Counted from the first letter of the stretch, positions 23,769 to 36,689 are shown. The stretch: 64,000 nucleotides of DNA from Metallyticus violacea (GCA_030762175.1 CM060841.1:6847501-6911500); one strand, 5' to 3'. The notes: generated by a model from the sequence alone, not told the origin. Made by a program: numbers and translations.

Positions 23769-25850
23769 CGTGCTTCCGGAGGAAAAAATGAAAGATCACC
23801 ATAGCAAGATATTCATAAGCAGTTAATTAATAAATTTATTCTTCCATATCGTACTGAAACAGATTATAATCAGAGCTATTCATAAGGAATGTCGGTGTTT
23901 TAATATTTTTTGAGATGAAACGTATAACGTTTATAGCTATGTGGTTCATGAACAAATTTGAGGTTTTATTTTCTAACAGTTGTTCAAGTTAAATCAACAT
24001 TGAGCTAATAGCAGTGCGAAGGAATTTTATATCCTTAAATATAGCCGAAATCAGTTACCATTTTCCACAGCCATTTCCGTTATGCACCGTACTGTTGGTT
24101 GGTGTGCCGAGTTCTTCTTGCAATTGACTTTCTAGTCTCTCTAACCTCACCCACTCTCGCTTTTTCCCTTACATTCTTGAAAGTGAACATAACACCTACG
24201 AATAGAATCATGGGATGACGATACCTCTTAAATTTCCTACAGAAATGCTGCTGGTAACGGACTGACTTTGATTAAATTCAAGGACACCAAACACCTTCTC
24301 TCTGGCACAAGTCCCCATATCAGATTGGATTGCTAGGGACGCAGAATCCTGTAACAGAACCAATGGAATGAAATTATGTAAAATGGAAAGGAACATTCGT
24401 CACAGCATTTTCCTAAGCTACCAGGGTAAACCACGAAAAACTGCAGTGTCAGGAGGGCTAGTGTGCTCTCATGGTAAACCCTGCGGCGGTAATTGTCGTG
24501 GTATATTTATTTTTGCCGGTTGTGATTGGGTTTGGATTCGTTGTGGATAAGGGGGTGATCGAATTTTATAAATGGATTGGTATCTCAGGGGTTACTGGTC
24601 GAACCTCCACCCAATACCGCAATCTAGTAATGTTCCTTCCACAGTTATAAGCTCAATTTATTCGCTGAATGTTTTTGTGATACACAATCACAAGGAAAGC
24701 AGATGATAAACAATTATATAACGCTCGTAGTTCCCGTTTTCAACAATTTATTAATATTTTCACTTTTTCTAACACTTCTCCCACTCACTCAGCACTAACT
24801 AAAATGACAAACTAGTAACAAGTAATAAATTCAATGCAACTATTTTAATCAATTCGCCTGTCCGTGCTATAAATATATTCAGCATGGCTTTCTAAATGTC
24901 ACGTGATTTGCTCTTCCTACACCTATTTTCCTATTGGTGGGTTTTTGTGCTAATTTATTATCGTTTAATTCTCATTTCCCTACACTGTTAACAAAAGAAT
25001 CATTCGTCCTTTCCAAATTCCTGAGATTGCGTTTTGTTCAGTATCCGGTTGTTTTCCAAGTTGTGTTTGATATGAAGTAACATTAAAAAGAAACCCTCTT
25101 AGTCTAAAGGTTACAATGGGTGCCTTTTCGGGAAAACCTTCCCTTTAAATGGAATTTTGCCTTCTTATTCATGTAACAACATGTGTTTGTCTATGACCCT
25201 TTTGGTGAGTATATTATATATAAATATTATCGACGCTAGACAATAATTGTCTTAACTCAGGACTAACCACACGCATGAAAATATAATAGTTGCCATAGAC
25301 ATTTTCATACATATGGTTTCTTCTCCTTTTGTTTTGTAAACGTGTTAATTTTGTTAAAATATTGGCTTTGTGCCTTAAAATAGATGTACAACGCTTTAAA
25401 CCACCCTCTAACATACTGACTTACTGCTTCTGCCAACAGTAAACATTATTAAGTGGTCAGATGTTAATATAATACCTCTTGTTGTTTACAAATAGCTAAA
25501 TTTACAATTGTTTCTCATATAATGCAATTTATTTTATCATCCAGTTTGCCAAAGGTACATGTAAATGGTATTGTAACTTTCAAGTCTTAAAGTTTTTTCA
25601 CACTGGTTATAAATATTAATGTATATAAATATCTGGCAGTTACTGGGCAATTTCTGTTACGAAGCAATATTTTTGAGAGAGTTTCTGTATCAACAGGCAT
25701 AGTTAGTTATTAACTTATTATAAATATTATTAGTTTATATGCTATTCTCGCCAAAACGTTGAGCACTCCCCTGTTTTTAACTAATGTGTGGTTATGTACA
25801 ACAAAAACACCACAGATTTATTCTATAATAGATATCAATTAGTGCCATTG
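23769..25850. other. No recognised gene
   Basis: AT-rich apart from the degraded SINE-C-like patch at 24230-24490. Confidence 0.55.
24230..24490 (-). mobile_element. Degraded SINE-C-like sequence
   Basis: TTTTTCGTGGTTTACCCTGG and the neighbouring GAATGTTCCTTTCCATTTT on the minus strand parallel the body of the other SINE-C copies. The head is not recognisable. Weak. Confidence 0.3.
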
Positions 25851-25862
25851 GTAGCGTCACGG

Positions 25863-26164
25863 CACCGCCACGGGTGGCCGAGGTCGTTAAGGCACGGACT
25901 CGTGAGCGGGAGGTCTGCGGTTCGAATCCCGCCAGGACCGTCCTCCCTGACTGGGGTTTTTTCCAGGTTTTCCTCAGTCTTCATAACTGGCAAATGCCGG
26001 GGAGGTACCTAAACTTAGGCCTGGAACGCTTCCTTCCTTAAAAAAAAAAAATAAATAAATCCTTTCCCAATATATCATTTCATTACATGTATCACCAGTG
26101 TCCACCGCCTGTGGTGCCTCAGTAGTAAAAACGGGCGTTAAACACTACTCAAAAAAAAAAAAAA
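25863..26164 (+). mobile_element. SINE-B inserted into another SINE-B
   Basis: Full length. Flanked by GTAGCGTCACGG (25851-25862) and GTAGCGCCACGG (26165-26176). The right-hand repeat is itself the head of the next SINE-B, so this copy landed in that head. Nearly identical to the 18.2-kb copy. Confidence 0.9.
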
Positions 26165-26448
26165 GTAGCGCCACGGATGACCGAGGTCGTTAAGGTGCGG
26201 ACTCATAAGCGGGAAATCTGGGGTTCGAATCCCACCAGGACCGTCCTCGCTGACTGAGGTTTTTCTAGGTTTTCCTCAATTCTCATAAATGCCAAATGCC
26301 GGAGGTACTCTAAAATTAGGCCTGGAACTTTTCCTTCCTTAAATAAATCCTTTCCCAATTTATCATTTCATCTCATGTATTATCAGTGTCACCGCCTGTG
26401 ATGCCTCTGTAGCAAAAACGGGCGTTAAACACTATTCAAAAAAAAAAA
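26165..26448 (+). mobile_element. SINE-B, older copy interrupted at its head
   Basis: CGCCACGGATGACCGAGG head, B box GGGGTTCGAATCCCA, and a body with more differences than its neighbour. Ends ACGGGCGTTAAACACTATTC plus A run. Its first bases are duplicated on the left of the inserted copy. Confidence 0.88.
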
Positions 26449-26698
26449 TGTGTCATGGGCCAAGGCCAGCCAGTCACCTATCATAGTCATGCAATCCCTG
26501 CATTGATAGCTGCACGTAGACAGTCAGTTCTACTTTGCTGTTACGACAGCAAGCATTGTTTATATCTTGATTTTATTACATCTCAGTTCGGTTAAGAGAA
26601 TAACTCGAGTCCTTTGTTAGTTTAGGCTATTGATGTGTTATTTATTACTAGAGTTCGAATTTTTATTTAATTTTATTCTTAAATGTGTAACAAAAACT

Positions 26699-26827
26699 TT
26701 TTTTTTTTTTTTGATTGATTTATTTAAGGACGCTCTTTAACAGCTCAGGTCATCAGCGTCCCATTCAACTCAGGGCGTGAAACGGCCGACAAATTTTGCT
26801 CAGAGGCCTCTCTTTCAGGTTTGAGGA
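26699..26827 (-). mobile_element. SINE-A, 5' truncated
   Basis: Tail and the GGCCGTTTCACGCCCTGAG part are present. On the minus strand it begins at CCTCAAACCTGAAAGAG. An A19 run lies just beyond on the plus strand, and AACAAAAACTT-like sequence occurs on both sides, possibly a target-site duplication with an expanded A run. Confidence 0.75.
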
Positions 26828-27222
26828 ACAAAAAAAAAAAAAAAAAACTTCAAAATCTATGATAAATAGATATGAAATTTGAGCATGGACTTAGATTTTT
26901 TCTAAAATTTGTTATACTTAAAGTATAAGCTAAAAATATAACTTTGACACACGTCGCACATTTCAGTATGCCCCATTAGCTTCTGGTGGAATTCTAAAGC
27001 CAATAATCGCATGAAACACAATATATCCCAAGACATTTCTCCCTATTTTCAGGATTTAGGTTCCGTCGGCTATCTGAAAGTATGAAAACCATCTCTTGAT
27101 ATCACAAGATGTCAATGGTGCATGTTTGAACAGATTGTTGTGTCTGGTAGCCATGTCTTCTTGGTCTTCTCTCGTTTTTCCGCTGAAGGTATATGGATAA
27201 CAGTATTATCTGTTCACTCTTA

Positions 27223-27816
27223 GAGTGATCCTAACGTCAACAAACGTAATGTATCCTTCCGTAATTCGCACCAAGAATACTGCCCAGTTGTCAGAAACAC
27301 CTGACATGTGTAAGCGACATAATGACAAAAGACCGGTAAATTCTGAGGTTAGGTTAACTACATCCTTTATCGGATACGTTTTGCAGAACTTTGAAAACAC
27401 TGTTAAAATAATTGTTTTCTCGCCACTAGTTAGGTTTGCCCGGTTTATGCTTTACATAATATATCTCCGTAGAAACAGCAGCATTCATTGGCGTTAAGCA
27501 ATGGTAACAAGCGCAAACTGCTTACGCCTTGCCTTGTTTAAACAACCGTTGAATCTGGCGAGCTGCATCTTGGGAGTTTGAATGCATTAATTTGCAACTT
27601 CGAAAGTAAATTTCATTAAGTTAGCATTAAATAAATTCAAGTCATAGCTATTATTTTTTCCATAATAGAAGTGATTTATTACTGACTCCGTCCTCAAATT
27701 TAGATTGCTAACATGGAACTACTTTCTTCGCGTGCATTACTTCTGTGTTGTACTTGATGCATACGGTCATGCTAGTAACGTCACGTCATGTGACATTGTT
27801 TTGTTTGGGATCACTC
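27223..27816. mobile_element. Non-autonomous TA-flanked element, 594 bp (copy 1)
   Basis: Starts GAGTGATCC and ends GGATCACTC, each flanked by TA (context CTTAGAGTGATCC / GGATCACTCTAAG). The interior aligns along its whole length with the 60.97-kb copy. There is no transposase coding. A palindromic CACGTCATGTGAC motif lies near the right end. The short frames on both strands are not clearly coding. Confidence 0.75.
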
Positions 27817-28086
27817 TAAGGACTTATAATTTCATTATAAGTTCACGTACACCTGACTAGTGTCTTTGTTCCGTTAGCTCTGTGTGCAGTGATAGTGTGA
27901 TTAAAAACGCAGATTTGCCTCCCGGATTGAAACATAATTTTTTATAATCCTTTATAACTTATTATAAATTAGTTTTGTAATATTGTTTCCTATACACAGC
28001 AAGCTTTAACGTTAACATTTATATATATTATAATGAACATTGTTATATTTCCTTCAGCATTTGTTCTATCTAAATGCAATATATTG

Positions 28087-28261
28087 CACACGCAATCCCT
28101 GAACATGCATGGAGCACAAAAGATGACTTATGGGCACAAGTTCAAGAAACCTTGGATGTTATAGTCACTCGCCTACACCTCTGTAGAAATCTGACATCAT
28201 CTACTCGTATGCCCGAAGATTGAGGGCAATTGCACATGCTGAGGGTTTATACACCCGAAAT
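28087..28261 (+). pseudogene. Tc1-like transposase fragment, extreme C-terminus
   Basis: Frame 1 reads AIPEHAWSTKDDLWAQVQET and continues to LCRNL. A frameshift follows, then ARRLRAIAHAEGLYTRN and a stop. This matches the end of Tc1-type transposases (CxxLVxSMPRRxxAVxxAxGxxTxY). Nothing upstream can be assigned to the same element. Confidence 0.55.
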
Positions 28262-28639
28262 TAATTCGTGTTTATTTCTACGAGTTTTCATTTCAGAAGA
28301 TAAACGTTTCTGTTCATATATTAATATAAGTCTTAAACTTTTGCACTTTACCATACGGATCTTGTACTACATTCTGCATAAACACTCTGACTTAAAAAGT
28401 AAACTAACCTGTGAATTGGATTGATAGGGACGGAGAAGGAAATTTCGGTATTTTGAGCCTTGCTCAAGGCCGTTTGTACCTACGTTCCTAATGGGGACAC
28501 CTCCGGGAGGAAGGGATGGGGTTAGGGAGACTTCCAGCGGCAAGGATTCAGTTGCGGTGAGACACAGATAGACGGGTTCTGAACATTGTTTCCAGGTATA
28601 GCAAACCAGCGGAGCCTACCCCTCCCCCAATAAGGAATT

Positions 28640-28893
28640 GGAGCTCATATCAAACGCCGGAGCAGAAACTTTTCCAAAGCGCAAGCCCCCATCACACCGC
28701 ACACAGCCTGGCATTTTTCATTCTGTGACAGAAGGAAAAGATCCAACCGAATGAAATAGGACAGTGGGAAAATTCGTAGAAAGGAAAGATTCTCCCAGCA
28801 TTGGCCTAAGTGACCCGGGGAAACCATAAAAAACCTAAGGTCAGGATAAGCGACCCTAAGTGATTAGGCATTATTGCCTAAGCCACCCCGCTC
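28640..28893 (-). mobile_element. SINE-C copy lacking the B box
   Basis: The minus strand reads GCGGGGTGGCTTAGGCAATA, then CTTATCCTGACCTTAGG, TATGGTTTCCCCGGGTCAC and CTACGAATTTTCCCACTG, matching the 63.7-kb copy except that the B box segment is deleted. GC-rich sequence to the left (28430-28640) may belong to the same element. Confidence 0.55.
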
Positions 28894-29440
28894 AGTATGT
28901 TAACCTATGTACATAGATAACGTTAAATATTTATTACAAAGTATGAAATGTAAAGTTAAAAACTACCAGGATAGTGTCTGAAAACACGTGATTGCGTTCT
29001 GCTATCATGCGCTCGATTATATCTGAAGAGTATTATGTTAAAATAATTGCCAAACTTAACAAAGAATGTGCATAATGAGAAGGGATGTGCTGTTCCATTA
29101 AGATAAGGCTCGCTTCAAAGGAGCTGCTATTCATATTGAAACAACCGCTTTAATGACAATATCAAACTCTTATCATAACCGCTATTTCCAGAGAGCTTCT
29201 CTAAGGCATACACACAACAACGAGTTCATAGCTATAGCTTCCATAGATTCATTTCAGTAAGGAAATACTCAACATTCCAGCGTTTTGCCTTTGTATCAGG
29301 GAGAACGTTTATAAACAATTGCAGCACATTAGACAATAAAACGCTTGCAAGTACGGGGAGAAGTTATACGGGGGGGGGGGAATGGAATGCGTATTGTATA
29401 GTACTGATCTATCGTTTTAGTGTCATAAGATTTAGAGATA
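28894..29440. other. No recognised gene
   Basis: AT-rich, ending in a G10 run near 29371-29380 left of mariner copy 2. Confidence 0.6.
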
Positions 29441-30592
29441 CGAGGTAGGTCCATAAGTTTCCAGCCTTGCTGATAATGATTATCGCCTTCACATAACCCT
29501 TATCTGGTGTCATACCTTATCTGTTAAGTAAATAATTGCAAATGTAACTACACCTCCGCTGTGTACAGTTGTTCTGATATAGTTGCATAAAGAAGGCTAT
29601 GTGTAGAAGATTGTGACATGTTCAAAATGCAGTATTAAGTTATTCACAAAAGGGCTTACTCCAAATGATATTAAACAGCGATTGGACGGTGTATATGGGG
29701 AAGCATCTCCCTCATATCCTACCGTAAAAGAATGGACCAAATTTTTTCGAATGAGTCGAGAAAGCATTGAAGACGAAGAGCGTGCAGGTCGGCCCTTGAA
29801 GATGCTCACTCCTGAAAACATCGCTCTTGGTAGGAGAAGTTATGGAAGACCGGCGGCTCAAAGTTACAGAAATAGCAGCAAGGTTGAGTCTTTCTAAAAC
29901 TAAGGTCCTTCGAATTATTCATGAACATGTAAACATGAATAAGGTTAGTGCAAGATGGGTGCCTAGACTTCTTTCCTCAGTCCAAAAGCAGCAACGAGTC
30001 ATCTGTTGTCAGGGATTTTTGGAGCTCCGCCATGCAACGAGAGAGAAGTTCTGCAAACCATTGTTTCAGGAGATGAAACTATGGTTCTCTACTATGATCC
30101 CTTGTCCAAAAGAGAATCGATGAAGTGGCGTAAACCTGGCGAAGCACCGCCTCTAAAGGCCAAGGTCACTCAATCAATCAAGAAGATTGTGGCCATAGTG
30201 GGTAGTACTAAGCTGGCCTACTACAAACTACAAAGAGCCGACAGCGCGCTGCCTGTGCACACAGCCCACATTGCAAAGGAAGCTGTGAGGAAATAAGACT
30301 TCAAGGAGATTGACCATCCACCCTACAGCTAAGATCGAGCTCCAAGTGACTATTTTCTCTTCTCAAAACTCAAGAAGAACCTTCGAGGAAGGAAATTTAA
30401 GTGTGACAAAGAAGTGATGGATGCCATTTGCAGACAAGACATCTATTTTAAAGGGGGGGGGGGTTGAAATTTAAATTCAAAGATGCGAGAAGTGTATGCT
30501 ATAAAGGCAACCATATTGAAAAGTGAAATATAGTTCATGTCTTTATTATACTTAGAAAATGATTAGGCAGGAAACTTATGGATCTACCCTCG
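29441..30592 (+). mobile_element. Mariner element copy 2, TIR to TIR
   Basis: A 1,152-bp relative of the element at 43.2 kb, flanked by TA. The left end reads CGAGGTAGGTCCATAAG and the right end, inverted, CGAGGGTAGATCCATAAG. A G10 run and AT-rich sequence lie just outside the left end. Confidence 0.82.
29613..30475 (+). pseudogene. Mariner transposase, broken (copy 2)
   Basis: The coding region is spread over three frames. The initial ATG is followed by an in-frame TAA. GLTPNDIKQRL to PENIAL is in one frame, VMEDRRLKVTEIAARL to RWVPRLL in the next, and SGDETMVLYYDP in a third. First Asp (GDET) and third Asp (APSDYFLF) survive, but the block carrying the HDN motif with the second Asp is lost: VAIVGST runs into a short unrelated bridge. 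A G10 tract at 30452-30461 ends the C-terminal frame. Not functional. Confidence 0.82.
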
Positions 30593-33299
30593 TACATTGA
30601 CAACCTCCACACGTTTCTAAAAGATCTTAATATTGGACAATCTACAATTTCAAAGAAAACAAACTTTTGTCATGGAGACAAACTACGTTAGAGATACCGT
30701 GGCCCTGAAGCATTCCTTTCTGATTATACAAGCAGATGTTCGTGTACATGAAATAGAAAAAAAAAAAAAAAAAGACTTCCTTTCATGTTGATAGAGCGTT
30801 ATAATTAGCGATACCGCAAACAAACATATGCAGAATAGATGCGGCCTGGAATTCCATTCTGTAGTTTCTCCATTGAAATTCTATGACTCCTTAAATTCCT
30901 GCACGAGAAGTTTTAAAAATGACGACATCTTATATTCAAAAAATCTAGACAAATAGAGACGTTTGACCCGTCAACATGAGAAAACCATCACGAATCTTTG
31001 ACTATTTGTCATTACAACAACCTTTCAACAAGAATAATGTATGGAGCTGTTAGTGCACAAGTAGATGGTGAGGACTGCAAACGAATAAGGTAACTAAACT
31101 TATATCGTATTTGTTACAAATCTGAAGCATTAAAATATGATTCAAATTGAAAAGGAAGTTGTTGAAGGATTTCAAAAAAATGCTAATATAGTTTGAACAG
31201 GAAAAACTATCATAATTCTGAAGAAAACGGTGGCGTGAAGTGCTAAAAGGAAAAGAAGGGAAGGGAAGACTATGGAAGAGGTCAATGATATTAAAGATAA
31301 ATACGTATGAATAAATTAATTAAGGGAATTTGTACAATATTTGTCTATTAATATAAAACGATTGTGTCCATGGATACATTATTCTCCTTTTTTATTTTAA
31401 AAAGAAATAGAGAAAGGATACACTTGAATGAAAACTAAAATAGAAACAACAAAAAACTTTGCTAGATTATATTTACTGTTGTGAGCAAAGCAAACACTTA
31501 ATACTTATAGGGGGGAAACAGACAGGTATGTATTCCCCCCTCCCCGTTTAATTACTGAAAATAAGCCTTGGAAACGTACCTGTCATCAGAACACACTTAC
31601 ACCCTGCTTCAAAATGCACAACTTTCCTCATTGTTAGTGACAAATATTCTTTAAGACCCAAGTCTCTACACCTAGTCAGTAGAAGATATGAGGTGATGAA
31701 AACTGAAGTATCATTTAGTCGCCATTTTGAGGTCTGTTGCAAGGCGGTAGCACACAAAAGATTATATTTAATGGTAACATGGTTAAATTAGTAAATAGCC
31801 TGAAAGAAGAAGCCTCTGAGCAAAATTTGTCGGCCGTTTCATGCCCTGAATCGAATGGGACGCTGACGACCTGAGATGTTAAAGAGCGCCCGTAAATAAC
31901 CCCCCCTAAAAAAAATATAAGTCATTATTCAGAACTTTGCTTGATGAAAATTTATAAAATAACATTATGATTAATTCAACACACTGGCATTCCTAACTTG
32001 ATCTTACTTGATTCCAGTATCTATATAAATTCTAACCAAAACATGTCTTATTACCATTGCATATCACGCACGACCTCTTCATTAAAATGTGTGAGTTGTT
32101 CAATTTCTTTTTCGATATCAATATCGCACGTATGTATAAGTAGTAATTTGGTTATAGTTCATGAGGTAGAAAATTCCCCCCCCCCCATATACACATGAGT
32201 TTTAGGGATTCTTTTGTTATAAAACCGCAACCTGAAAAGTGAAATGAAAGCTTTCACTCTTTAGTGCAATTCTCTCTCAATCTCTTGCTCTGTGATGTCC
32301 TTTCCAATCACGCTCATATTTTAGAGGTGGATCAATTGTCTTGTTCATAGACCTGTTCAAGACCGAAATGCTGTTGTGTATATTTTAATGGCTCCACCCC
32401 TATGTTCCATTACTCTCTCAAGGGAGTGGCGTCATAATTCACACTCTGCCGAATCTGTGCGTGTCACGGTGGTCATAGGGGGAGCTTCTCTGTGTGTCAT
32501 GGTCTGAGATCTGTTTTCAACGTCAACTTATATGCTCCGAGCCACATTCATCTGAAACACTTGCGTTTTTCTATTATATAAGTACAAGTATAAAGTATGC
32601 AGTCACCTTATCATGTGTCACATTTACTTCTGGTACATACCAACTTCTGAATAGCTATGTAAATCAAGGAGCTACAGGGGTGGTCTCTGAGAAGCACAGT
32701 GTGGGATGCAATGAGCGTACTTGTTAGTTCCGATTTCGCTCAATGGTTATTCGTGCGTCTGGAGGCAGGAATGCTTCTATTTGTTCATTGGGCGTGAAGA
32801 CCGTCTACAAGAAAAGGTCACGTGAGGCTGTTAAGCACAGGAATGCATTAGATCACCTTTTTTATTTTGTTACTTACGCTCGCGTGTTAATTTAGACAAA
32901 GTGTTTGTAGCATACGGCATTTATAATATGTGTCCTATTCAAGGCATCTTGGCTTGCGGCAATATTAACTCGTTTTGTAATTAAATCTCCTTCTGACGTA
33001 CGTCGAGAAGCCGAGTAGCCGAGTTGATACAGAATTAGGATCTATGAGCACTACTAAATTTTATCATTCTGTAGTACTTTTATTTTATGTCCTTAAAACA
33101 ATAACATCTCAACATTTCACTGACATAAAACAATTTGCTTGCTTTATTTTAAATTGAGCAACAAAACTTGCATTTTTAGATGTTATAAAATAGAACGCAA
33201 AGTTTGTATACAAACATATAAGCAGTTTAACTTTCGGTGTTCAATTGTTAGAACCCGACCTTCCATTGTAACATGGGTGCCTCTCATGAGGGGGGGGTG
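30593..33299. other. Non-coding sequence with one SINE-A fragment
   Basis: AT-rich. Contains the SINE-A tail at 31798-31899, a C9 run near 32177 and a GC-richer patch at 32380-32500. No supported coding sequence. Confidence 0.55.
31798..31899 (+). mobile_element. SINE-A, 3' 102 bases
   Basis: Starts at GCCTGAAAGAAGAAGCCTCT and runs to TTAAAGAGCGCCCGTAAATA. Head and most of the body are missing. Confidence 0.8.
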
Positions 33300-33362
33300 T
33301 CGAGCAGGTGTCGATCTCGGCTGGGTTTGAGCGCGCTCCTCTTGGGCCACCGAGGCCGACTT
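33300..33362 (-). mobile_element. Possible tRNA-like SINE head (fifth type)
   Basis: The minus strand reads GTCGGCCTCGGTGGCCCAAG, AGGAGCGCGC and GAGATCGACACC, resembling A and B boxes. Single copy, poor B box. Confidence 0.25.
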
Positions 33363-34089
33363 CGATTTTAAATGCTTCATACCATTCCATTGAACTTTAA
33401 TAATAGCAGACACTCTTTTTCATCTTATGAAACATTTTCTCTAGCGTTCACATCAGGGGACATTGAATGACATTTGAAGTCTCTTTGAAGAGTTAAATTA
33501 CAAACATTCTGTCACGATGTGGGTAGCAAGCTTGAGGTCACTGCTTATTGAAAGCAATTCGATGGCCTCAAGCCCCATACTTGTTCACTGTAGTTCCAAT
33601 AAATTGAAGATTGTTCACAAAGACGATGAACGTAACCAGACACTAGATATGTTTGAAAGACAGTCTTATATTTTTATCCTCAAGAAGTTTATTCGGCTTG
33701 TACCATACACGTGGGCACCTACCAGAACCAGCTAGTACTACATTTACTCTCGTGACTGAATGACGCAAAGGTAGAGAACAAGTGAGGCACCTGTTATCAA
33801 ATGACACTAGCTTTTATTGATTTTTACTTATCCACAGCTTTTACCTGCGTACTCGTTCTTGGTGATTTACTTAATGACTTGGATTAGTTTCTTTGAATTA
33901 GGTCACCAGATTTATGAACTGAAAAATCGGGACACTCCTGGATTGTGGATTTTTTTAAACATAGGCATTCGTATTACAGTAGTTAAACAGGAGAAATGAT
34001 GGTGGTAAGGCACAGAAATTAAAGTTGTCAAGAAAATTGATTACTTGACTAGTAATGGAGCGAGCAAAAAAGTAAATCACTAGTAGAAA

Positions 34090-34740
34090 GGGGAAAATGG
34101 CTATATTTTGTATAAATAAAATACTAAATATGCAAGTAAAATGGTTAGAGAGAGTATATGGTTCTATAGTGGAGAGCAGAATGATATGGAGTAGAAATTT
34201 GGGTGTGAAATGGAGGATGGAAAGCAATAAACGTGATAAATACACTACCTAGATATTCACCTAACGAGGTTGCTCTAATGGAACTAGAAAGAATGGGCTA
34301 TAAATGCAAGGTAACAGAAAGAGTGCTGAAATATTGGTATAGAATAGGGAGACTAGACAATGAGAAAATCATCACTCAGTGTTTGGTAGTACAAGGAAGA
34401 ATGAAGGAAAGAGAAACTTGGAAATCTAAAACCTAAAATATTCTACAAGAGGTGGGCATGGGATCAATATGGTACAAGGTAGAAAGATTAGGAAAAGGAT
34501 TTAGGAAATAGACAAAACAAGAATTGGGGATACTTAAAAACAGGAAATATAGGCTAGTCTTAAATGCCAAAAAAAAAAAAAAAAATCTGAAATTATGTAG
34601 CACACTAAAAATGATTGGGGAAGAGAAAGTCAATTGAAAACTTGTGATAAGAAAGGGAGGGAAGTTCTGGCATGGTTTAAAACAGGAGTAAAATATTTAA
34701 GGTAAGAAATGGACATATTAAGGGGTAATGTACATGTGTG
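34090..34740 (+). pseudogene. Non-LTR retrotransposon fragment, region after the reverse transcriptase
   Basis: A G/A-rich plus strand with broken frames. WLERVYGSIVESRMIW is followed, after frame changes, by LPRYSPNEVALMELERMGYK, then VLKYWYRIGRLDNEKIITQC, VQGRMKERETWKSK, LQEVGMGSIWYKVERLGKGF and a stop-interrupted tail with FWHGLKQ. This resembles the C-terminal part of insect non-LTR retrotransposons downstream of the polymerase. A pure A18 run at 34569-34586 interrupts it. The clade cannot be named. Confidence 0.5.
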
Positions 34741-36155
34741 AAAAACTTGATAGTACTTGGCATTGCATTATACAGGATGAGCAATGCTTGACGCAACCGC
34801 AGGACAGGCGGCAGCTCTATGTAGGCGTAAATTTGCCCTCCGCGAGGCTTCAGTGTGAGTTAAAATCGTAGCACGTGTTTGTTAGGCGACACAATACAGT
34901 GTATTGAGTGAAAGTGTATCAAGTGAACCTCGCCGGCAGGCTGCTTTAAAATGTGTGACAATTGAAGTACGTTCAGACATACTGAAATACTGGAGGAAGC
35001 TATCAGTAATAATTTATTGCTTCAAAAGTCGTAGAACATTTATTAAAAATTGTATGGACAATTCATGTAACGGATAAGAACCAAAAAATAATTTCAGAAA
35101 ATAGTTTAATGGTTCACTTTTAGCGATTGTCAAATAAAATGAAATAACTAAAATTGTGAACATATTATTCGATATTAAATTATATATTAAACATCGAATT
35201 AATATATGCAAATGCAGAAAAGAACTCAAAGCTGCATCCAAATTACAACCTGTTTAGAACCAGTAAATATATCAATTTTAGAATGGGAACAGAAAAAAAG
35301 GTAAGTAAATATCAAGCAATAGCACTTTAGAAATATGGTTATGAAAGATACAAAAATTAAGATGTATCGGGTGCTTTATGTAAACAAAACCTAGATCTCT
35401 ATACGAGGGGACGGTTCTTGTGATCTAGTGGTAACCACATTTGTCTCCTAAATCTAAGATCGCGGGTTCGATCCCGACCAGGTCCGACGGATTTTTTCGG
35501 GTAAAATCCTAAGTATGGCTTCCTTCGGGTGGGAAGTAAAGCTATGGGTCCCGTGTCGTACATTTAAGGCACGATAAAGAACCTTAAGCCTGAATGAAGC
35601 GACATCTGAGCAAAAATTGTCGGCCGTTTCATGCCCTGATTTGAATGGGACGCTGTTGACCTGAGATGTTAAAGAGCGTCCGTAAATAAAACAAATCAAG
35701 AGTATCTAAATAAAATACAGTCTGTTTACAGAAACATATTATTATATGATTATAAATTGTTGGAATTTCGTAACTGTGTTTTTTTTTTTTTTTTTTTTTT
35801 TTCGAAATTATATCTATGCCATTAGAAAAAGCGATTCGCAGAATTCCTGTTTTTAATATTGCAGAACATGTAATTGCCGACAAAAACAATATGTGACACC
35901 ATAAGCAACAGAACCGTGTTTATATTGGTTGCCGTTCTTGCGCTTGGCACCTGATGCATTGTTGGTTTGAAGCATAATATGTGAAAATGTGTGAATGTTT
36001 ACGTATCAATTCAGTTTGAATTTTGTAGATAAGAGGTAAATAGCAACTCCACAAGAACGTACTTGGAATGTTTTGGAATACCCTAGTACAGAGAATGTAG
36101 TGACAGTTCAGCAGGCAGACGGTAGTTTCAACACCAGGTTACTAGTGACAAGATA
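34741..36155. other. Non-coding sequence around a SINE-A
   Basis: 34774-34960 opens TACAGGATGAGCAATGCTTG and is GC-richer, possibly one end of an unidentified DNA transposon. A T22 run lies near 35780. The rest is AT-rich. Confidence 0.45.
35412..35699 (+). mobile_element. SINE-A, full length
   Basis: Head CGGTTCTTGTGATCTAGTGG, anticodon-loop region CTCCTAAATC, B box GGGTTCGATCCCG, complete body and tail. No A-rich end and no obvious target-site duplication. Confidence 0.87.
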
Positions 36156-36165
36156 ACTGAGAAGA

Positions 36166-36472
36166 ATGATTTTTTTTTAAATGATTTGTTTATGGACGCT
36201 GTTTAACAGCTCAGGTCATCAGCGTCCCATTCAACTCAGGGCGTGAAACGGCCGACAAATTTTGCTCAGAGGCCTCTTCTTTCAGGCTTGAGGTTCTTTT
36301 TCGTGCCGTAAATGTATGACAAGGGACTCACAGCTTTACTTCCCTTCCGAAGGAAGCCATACTTAGGATTTTTACGCCCCGAAAAAATCCATCGGTCCTG
36401 GCCGGGTTCGAACCCGCGATCTTGGGTTTAGGAGGCAAGTATGGTAACCACTACACCACCAGGACTGACGTG
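36166..36472 (-). mobile_element. SINE-A, full length
   Basis: Complete on the minus strand from GTCCTGGTGGTGTAGTGG to the T/A-rich end. Flanked by ACTGAGAAGA at 36156-36165 and 36473-36482. The body has the normal CTCAAGCCTGAAAGAAGAGG block. Confidence 0.88.
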
Positions 36473-36689
36473 ACTGAGAAGAGGCATGGAAATTGTGTGG
36501 AGAAGAGATGCACATGTTATCAAAGGAAAGGCCATGCAGGGAAACAAATAAATCGTGGAATGTGTGCGGGAGGCGTTGATATGCAGTCTTAAGGACGGTG
36601 CATAGAGCTAGCCTGCAATTAGACATCTCTAAATCCCATGTCCAAGATCCTATGTGCTCCTCCTTCAATCTTACACACTGCAATTATTT

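Noticed and set aside
27206..27400. Similar minus-strand frames in both copies of the 594/604-bp element (MFSKFC...)
   Set aside because: Similarity follows simply from the nucleotide homology of the two copies; length and reading differ beyond the middle, so I do not call it a gene.
29371..29380. G or C runs of 9-12 bases (6529, 29371, 30452, 32177, 56600, 59626, 62174)
   Set aside because: Single uninterrupted runs without the four-tract spacing of a G-quadruplex; likely slippage tracts or assembly weak points.
36372..36683. 103-codon minus-strand frame
   Set aside because: Its C-terminal third is the SINE-A head (RSRVRTRPGPMDFFG-like); the remainder has no recognisable content.
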